DNA from: Hyphomicrobium_A sp964620915
Lineage (GTDB): Bacteria > Pseudomonadota > Alphaproteobacteria > Rhizobiales > Hyphomicrobiaceae
NCBI GenBank assembly: GCA_964620915.1
Contig: CAZUKP010000064.1
Coordinates: 1-17,002, forward strand
Length of the DNA: 17,002 nt
Direction: 5' to 3'
The translations under genes were made by a program, and so were the position numbers. The notes under the pieces are model-generated. The model was not told the origin of the DNA, did no database searches, and was given only the letters and a program-made list of their open reading frames with translations. Position 1 is the first letter of the stretch. Each line of letters starts with the position of its first letter. This document shows, in pieces, positions 14,206 to 17,002 of the stretch.

Positions 14206-16044
14206 TCAATCTGCCTCGAACTTGCTCTTGTAGTCCTCAGCAAGCGCTTCGTTTTGCTCGTCCTTGCGCAGTATGCTGTCACCAATCACGAGCGTTTCCA
14301 TCTCGGTGCCCATGAAGCAGCGAAAGGCGTCCTCAGGCGTGCAGACGATGGGCTCGCCACGTACATTGAAGCTTGTATTGACGAGGACGCCACAATCCGT
14401 GCGTTGCTTAAAGGTCGAGAGCAACCCGTGATAACGCGGGTTGGTATCTTCATGCACCGTTTGCACGCGTGCCGAATAGTCAACGTGGGTCACGGCAGGA
14501 ATGTCGGAGCGCGCAACATTGAGCTTGTCGATGCCAAAAAGCTTTTCCTGCTCCTCGGTCATCGTCCGGCGCCGGTTTCTCTTCACGTCGGCGACCAGGA
14601 GCATATAGGGACTGTCGGTATCGAGTTCGAAATAGTCACCGACCGAATCGCGCAAGACAGACGGCGCAAACGGCCGGAAACTTTCGCGATATTTCACTTT
14701 CAAATTGAGCGTTCTCTGCATCTTGGGATTTCGCGGATCACCCAATATCGAGCGCCCGCCAAGCGCGCGGGGTCCGAACTCCATTCTACCTTGAAACCAA
14801 CCAACCGCATGACCGGCTTCGAGCGCCTCGCAGGTGCGCTGATAAAGCTCCGTTTCGTTTGTGACCGTCGAGAAGATTGCGCCGGCCGCCGCTAGGCGCT
14901 TTTCGATTTCGTCCTGGCTGAAAACCGGTCCCAGATAGGCCCCCTGCATGGCATCGCGGCCGCCGTTCAGCGTTCGCGGTTTTTCAAAGTGCTGGTGGTA
15001 GGCGGCGAGTGCTGCACCAACCGACCCGCCTGCATCGCCGGCCGCCGGCTGAATCCATATGCGCTTGAAGGCGCCGTCTCTAAGAACCTCGCCATTTGCA
15101 ACGCAGTTGAGGGCAACGCCGCCTGCAAGGCAGAGGTTGTCAATTTCATAGGTGCGCGCCAGCTCTCGGGTGATTCGCAGGACGATTTCTTCGGTGACCT
15201 TCTGCACTGACGCAGCAAGATCCATATGATGCTGGGTGAGCAGCTCGTCGGGACCGCGCGGCGAACCGCCAATGAGGTCATGGAACTTACGCGAGGTCAT
15301 CGTCAGACCAGTCGCATAGTTGAAATAGCTCTGGTCCAGCCAGAAGGAGCCGTCGTCCTTTAGATCGACAATGTTGTCGAGGATGAGATCCGCGTACTTG
15401 GGCTCGCCGTAGGGCGCCAACCCCATCACCTTGTACTCGCCCGAGTTGACCTTGAAGCCGGTATAGTAGGTGAAGGCCGAATAGAGCAGTCCGATGCTGT
15501 GAGGCCATTGAATTTCGCGCACCGTTTCAAGGGTGTTGCCCCGCCCGATGGCTACCGAGGTCGTCGCCCATTCGCCCACGCCGTCCATCGTCAAGACGAC
15601 TGCTTCCTCAAATGGCGAGGGAAAGAAGGCGGACGCCGCATGGCTTTGGTGGTGCTCGGCGAAGAGTAGTTTGTCATCGAGCTTGCCGCTGGGGGCAAAG
15701 CCCTTCAGAGCCTTCTCGAGATTCGACTTTTGAAAGAGCTTCTCCTTGAGCCACAGTGGCATCGCCATACGGAACGATTGGAAGCCATGCGGCGCGTTGC
15801 CCAGATAGGTTTCCAACAGGCGCTCGAACTTGATGAGCGGCTTTTCGAAGAAGACGACATTGTCGACCCCGTCCAGGTCGACCCCGGCTGCATCCAAGCA
15901 ATATTCGATGGCATGTGTGGGAAACCCGGCGTCATGCTTCTTGCGGGTGAACCGCTCTTCTTGAGCGGCCGCCACGATGCGGCCGTCCTCAACGAGGGCG
16001 GCCGCGCTGTCGTGATAGAATGCGGATATGCCGAGCAAACGCAC
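14206..16044 (-). CDS. NodU/TobZ-type O-carbamoyltransferase
   Basis: The family makes carbamoyl-AMP from carbamoyl phosphate and ATP and transfers the carbamoyl group to a hydroxyl, as NodU does on Nod factors and TobZ on tobramycin. The 612 residues are full length. The N-terminal Kae1-like domain has LGISAFYHDSAAALVEDG (4-21), EERFTRKKHD (29-38), the metal-binding HHQSH (131-135) and TMDGVGEW (152-159). AGGVALNCVANG (307-318) and QPAAGDAGGSVGAAL (332-346) follow. The C-terminal domain has GRMEFGPRALGGRSILGDP (419-437), KYRESFRPFAPSVL (451-464) and LVNTSFNVRGEPIVCTPED (554-572). I choose GTG 16044-16042 because GGAG lies 9 bases upstream and family members begin RxLGISAFYHDSAAAL; a TTG at 16059 would add five residues. 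It lies 24 bases after the DUF5989 gene. Confidence 0.95.
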   Translation of the reverse strand: MRLLGISAFYHDSAAALVEDGRIVAAAQEERFTRKKHDAGFPTHAIEYCLDAAGVDLDGVDNVVFFEKPLIKFERLLETYLGNAPHGFQSFRMAMPLWLKEKLFQKSNLEKALKGFAPSGKLDDKLLFAEHHQSHAASAFFPSPFEEAVVLTMDGVGEWATTSVAIGRGNTLETVREIQWPHSIGLLYSAFTYYTGFKVNSGEYKVMGLAPYGEPKYADLILDNIVDLKDDGSFWLDQSYFNYATGLTMTSRKFHDLIGGSPRGPDELLTQHHMDLAASVQKVTEEIVLRITRELARTYEIDNLCLAGGVALNCVANGEVLRDGAFKRIWIQPAAGDAGGSVGAALAAYHQHFEKPRTLNGGRDAMQGAYLGPVFSQDEIEKRLAAAGAIFSTVTNETELYQRTCEALEAGHAVGWFQGRMEFGPRALGGRSILGDPRNPKMQRTLNLKVKYRESFRPFAPSVLRDSVGDYFELDTDSPYMLLVADVKRNRRRTMTEEQEKLFGIDKLNVARSDIPAVTHVDYSARVQTVHEDTNPRYHGLLSTFKQRTDCGVLVNTSFNVRGEPIVCTPEDAFRCFMGTEMETLVIGDSILRKDEQNEALAEDYKSKFEAD

Positions 16045-16068
16045 GCAGATGAACTCCAATAGCGCTGA

Positions 16069-16221
16069 CTAGAACACCGTATAGATGAACGGTGCGATGG
16101 CAGATCCTTGAGCCAAAATGAGCAATCCGCCAAAGATCAGCAACACGATCAGGATTGGGGCCAGCCACCACTTCTTACGGGCGCCCATATAGGCCAACAG
16201 TTCACGTGCTAGTGTTGCCAT
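16069..16221 (-). CDS. DUF5989 family small membrane protein
   Basis: This is a 50-residue protein, MATLARELLAYMGARKKWWL followed by one membrane helix (about residues 20-38, rich in I, L, V) and a C-terminus ending AQGSAIAPFIYTVF. The basic-aromatic RKKWW before the helix and the QGSAIAPFIYTxF end are typical of DUF5989 proteins, found beside carbamoyltransferases and SxtJ-like proteins. The ATG at 16221-16219 has AGGA 9 bases upstream. It sits 71 bases after the SxtJ-like gene and 24 bases before the carbamoyltransferase, so it is very likely in one operon. It may recruit the transferase to the membrane (inference). Confidence 0.88.
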   Translation of the reverse strand: MATLARELLAYMGARKKWWLAPILIVLLIFGGLLILAQGSAIAPFIYTVF

Positions 16222-16292
16222 TTACTTGTTTCCTCAGGGTTGGTCGGGGTCGCCAACAGCGGTCTGTATTCCCACAAAACGCGTCGCAGATC

Positions 16293-16712
16293 CTAGAATT
16301 GATTCTTCATTGAGGCGGGCGTGTCCTCGTTCTTCTTGTGCGCAATCCAGTACGTCGAAGCGTCGCGTGCCCTCTTCAAGCGCAGCGGATCGTGCCAAAG
16401 CCGCATGAGGGCGCCACCTGGTATAAATACGAGTGCGAAGATCGCGAACATCACGATCGGGTTAACCACCTTGTGCAACAGAAGGCCGAATTTGAACCAA
16501 ACGATGTTGAGCGGCCTCAAAAGCACCGGCACCAACAGACTGATGGCCGCGAGGACTGCCGAAACCCCAACAGCCGACCACAAGACCGTCGGGCTGTTGC
16601 GCCACGCCACTGCAACAACGAGGGCCACGACCGCAAATATGAGGCCCGTGGACCGCTCAGAGGGAAGCTTCACCTCTCCGCCGGAAAAGCTTTCGTGGAA
16701 GTTCTGGCTCAT
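16293..16712 (-). CDS. SxtJ-like membrane protein
   Basis: This is a 139-residue integral membrane protein starting MSQNFHESFSGGEVKLPSER, the usual opening of proteins named after SxtJ of the saxitoxin cluster, whose role is unproven. Three hydrophobic segments lie at about 23-38, 44-65 and 80-101. They are followed by the conserved polar tail RLWHDPLRLKRARDASTYWI and a short charged end. ATG 16712-16710 is chosen by this pattern, with GGAG 10 bases upstream. A longer frame to 16757 adds 15 atypical residues. It is the first gene of the SxtJ-DUF5989-carbamoyltransferase-SGNH module, 237 bases downstream of tRNA-Tyr. Confidence 0.82.
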   Translation of the reverse strand: MSQNFHESFSGGEVKLPSERSTGLIFAVVALVVAVAWRNSPTVLWSAVGVSAVLAAISLLVPVLLRPLNIVWFKFGLLLHKVVNPIVMFAIFALVFIPGGALMRLWHDPLRLKRARDASTYWIAHKKNEDTPASMKNQF

Positions 16713-16761
16713 AACTTGGTGGCTCCGCCCCGATTGCCCATACGTCCTGAGCACCAACCCG

Positions 16762-16789
16762 ATAATGTCTCATTTGAGCAATTTGGCAA
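16762..16789 (-). promoter_or_regulatory. Possible promoter of the SxtJ-carbamoyltransferase operon
   Basis: On the minus strand TTGCCA (16789-16784), a 16-base spacer and CATTAT (16767-16762) lie about 50 bases before the SxtJ-like start. The -35 matches at five of six positions and the -10 at four. The surrounding bases are AT-rich compared with the neighbourhood. This is a sequence match only. Confidence 0.35.
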
Positions 16790-16870
16790 AATCAAGACGG
16801 GTGCAGGACGTCCCGAAACAGCTTCGACGCCACCTTGAATGAAGCAGAACGTCGCGCATGCTTCGCCGAT

Positions 16871-16912
16871 CGGCCATAAGTTAGAATGTTGCCCTTTCGG
16901 GGCTATCGGCCG
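16871..16912 (-). other. Bulged hairpin downstream of tRNA-Tyr
   Basis: CGGCC-ATA (16871-16878) pairs with TAT-c-GGCCG (16904-16912), and an inner GCCC (16891-16894) pairs with GGGC (16900-16903). It lies 37 bases past the tRNA-Tyr 3' end in the direction of transcription. It lacks a T-run, so it is at best a weak terminator or a tRNA-processing structure. Confidence 0.3.
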
Positions 16913-16949
16913 TGCATAAGTCTCGGTCATATACGGCCTAGTCAACGTT

Positions 16950-17002
16950 TGGTGGAGGGGGCTGGATTCGAACCAGCGTAGGCATAGCCAACGGGTTTAC
17001 AG
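16950..17002 (-). tRNA. tRNA-Tyr (anticodon GTA), 3' part, cut by window edge
   Basis: The minus strand reads anticodon loop CTGTAAA, then a long class II variable arm (GTTGGCTATGCCTAC). A T-arm GCTGG-TTCGAAT-CCAGC, acceptor 3' strand CCCCTCC, discriminator A and encoded CCA (16952-16950) follow. A long variable arm with GTA fits bacterial tRNA-Tyr. The 5' half lies beyond the window. Confidence 0.95.

Noticed and set aside
13900..14895. 331-codon plus-strand ORF across the SGNH/carbamoyltransferase junction
   Set aside because: It is antisense to two well-supported genes, and its translation has no recognisable domain.
16709..16945. 78-codon minus-strand ORF between tRNA-Tyr and the SxtJ-like gene
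   Set aside because: It has no recognisable features, overlaps the likely promoter and the start of the SxtJ-like gene, and shows no family pattern.
6018..16960. Integrative element with tRNA attachment sites
   Set aside because: No integrase gene is present, and the tRNA-Tyr 3' end (16950-16977) is not repeated near 6092-6241.

Overview
The window suggests an alphaproteobacterium, probably of the Hyphomicrobiales (inference from the protein sequences and from the gene order tRNA-Trp, secE, nusG, rplK, rplA, rplJ, rplL, rpoB). Nearly everything is transcribed from the minus strand, right to left; only two or three glycan genes in the middle run on the plus strand.

Region 1 (1-6091) is core genome. 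From right to left it holds tRNA-Gly(TCC), a YbjQ/UPF0145 protein, tRNA-Trp(CCA), secE, nusG, rplK, rplA, rplJ, rplL and the first 531 codons of rpoB, which is cut by the window edge inside the rifampicin-binding cluster. The non-coding gaps of this operon are not empty. Each of the gaps before rplK, rplJ, rplL and rpoB holds inverted repeats, at positions where ribosomal-protein operons are known to carry autoregulatory leaders, attenuators or RNase III sites.

Region 2 (about 6092-16949) is an accessory block of about 10.9 kb lying between tRNA-Gly and tRNA-Tyr. These two tRNAs are usually close neighbours upstream of secE in proteobacteria. The block contains: (a) three tandem copies of a membrane-anchored SGNH/GDSL hydrolase on a 1.27-1.28 kb repeat unit, of which the copy nearest tRNA-Gly has an in-frame stop and has also lost its catalytic histidine; (b) a 0.6 kb stretch with at most one doubtful ORF; (c) two plus-strand glycan genes, a KpsS-like capsule glycosyltransferase and a polysaccharide pyruvyl transferase; (d) a minus-strand module SxtJ-like membrane protein, DUF5989 small membrane protein, NodU/TobZ-type O-carbamoyltransferase, and a fourth, unrelated-looking membrane SGNH hydrolase.

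Region 3 (16950-17002) is the 3' part of tRNA-Tyr(GTA), cut by the window edge.

Inferred overall role: the accessory block looks like a surface-glycan or lipid decoration locus (glycosyl transfer, pyruvylation, carbamoylation, and acyl removal or transfer by SGNH enzymes). It has no visible polymerase, flippase or export genes. The most interesting candidate system is the SxtJ-DUF5989-carbamoyltransferase-SGNH module, whose substrate cannot be read from the sequence, together with the amplified and partly decaying SGNH triplet. No CRISPR array, insertion sequence, integrase or phage gene is visible.
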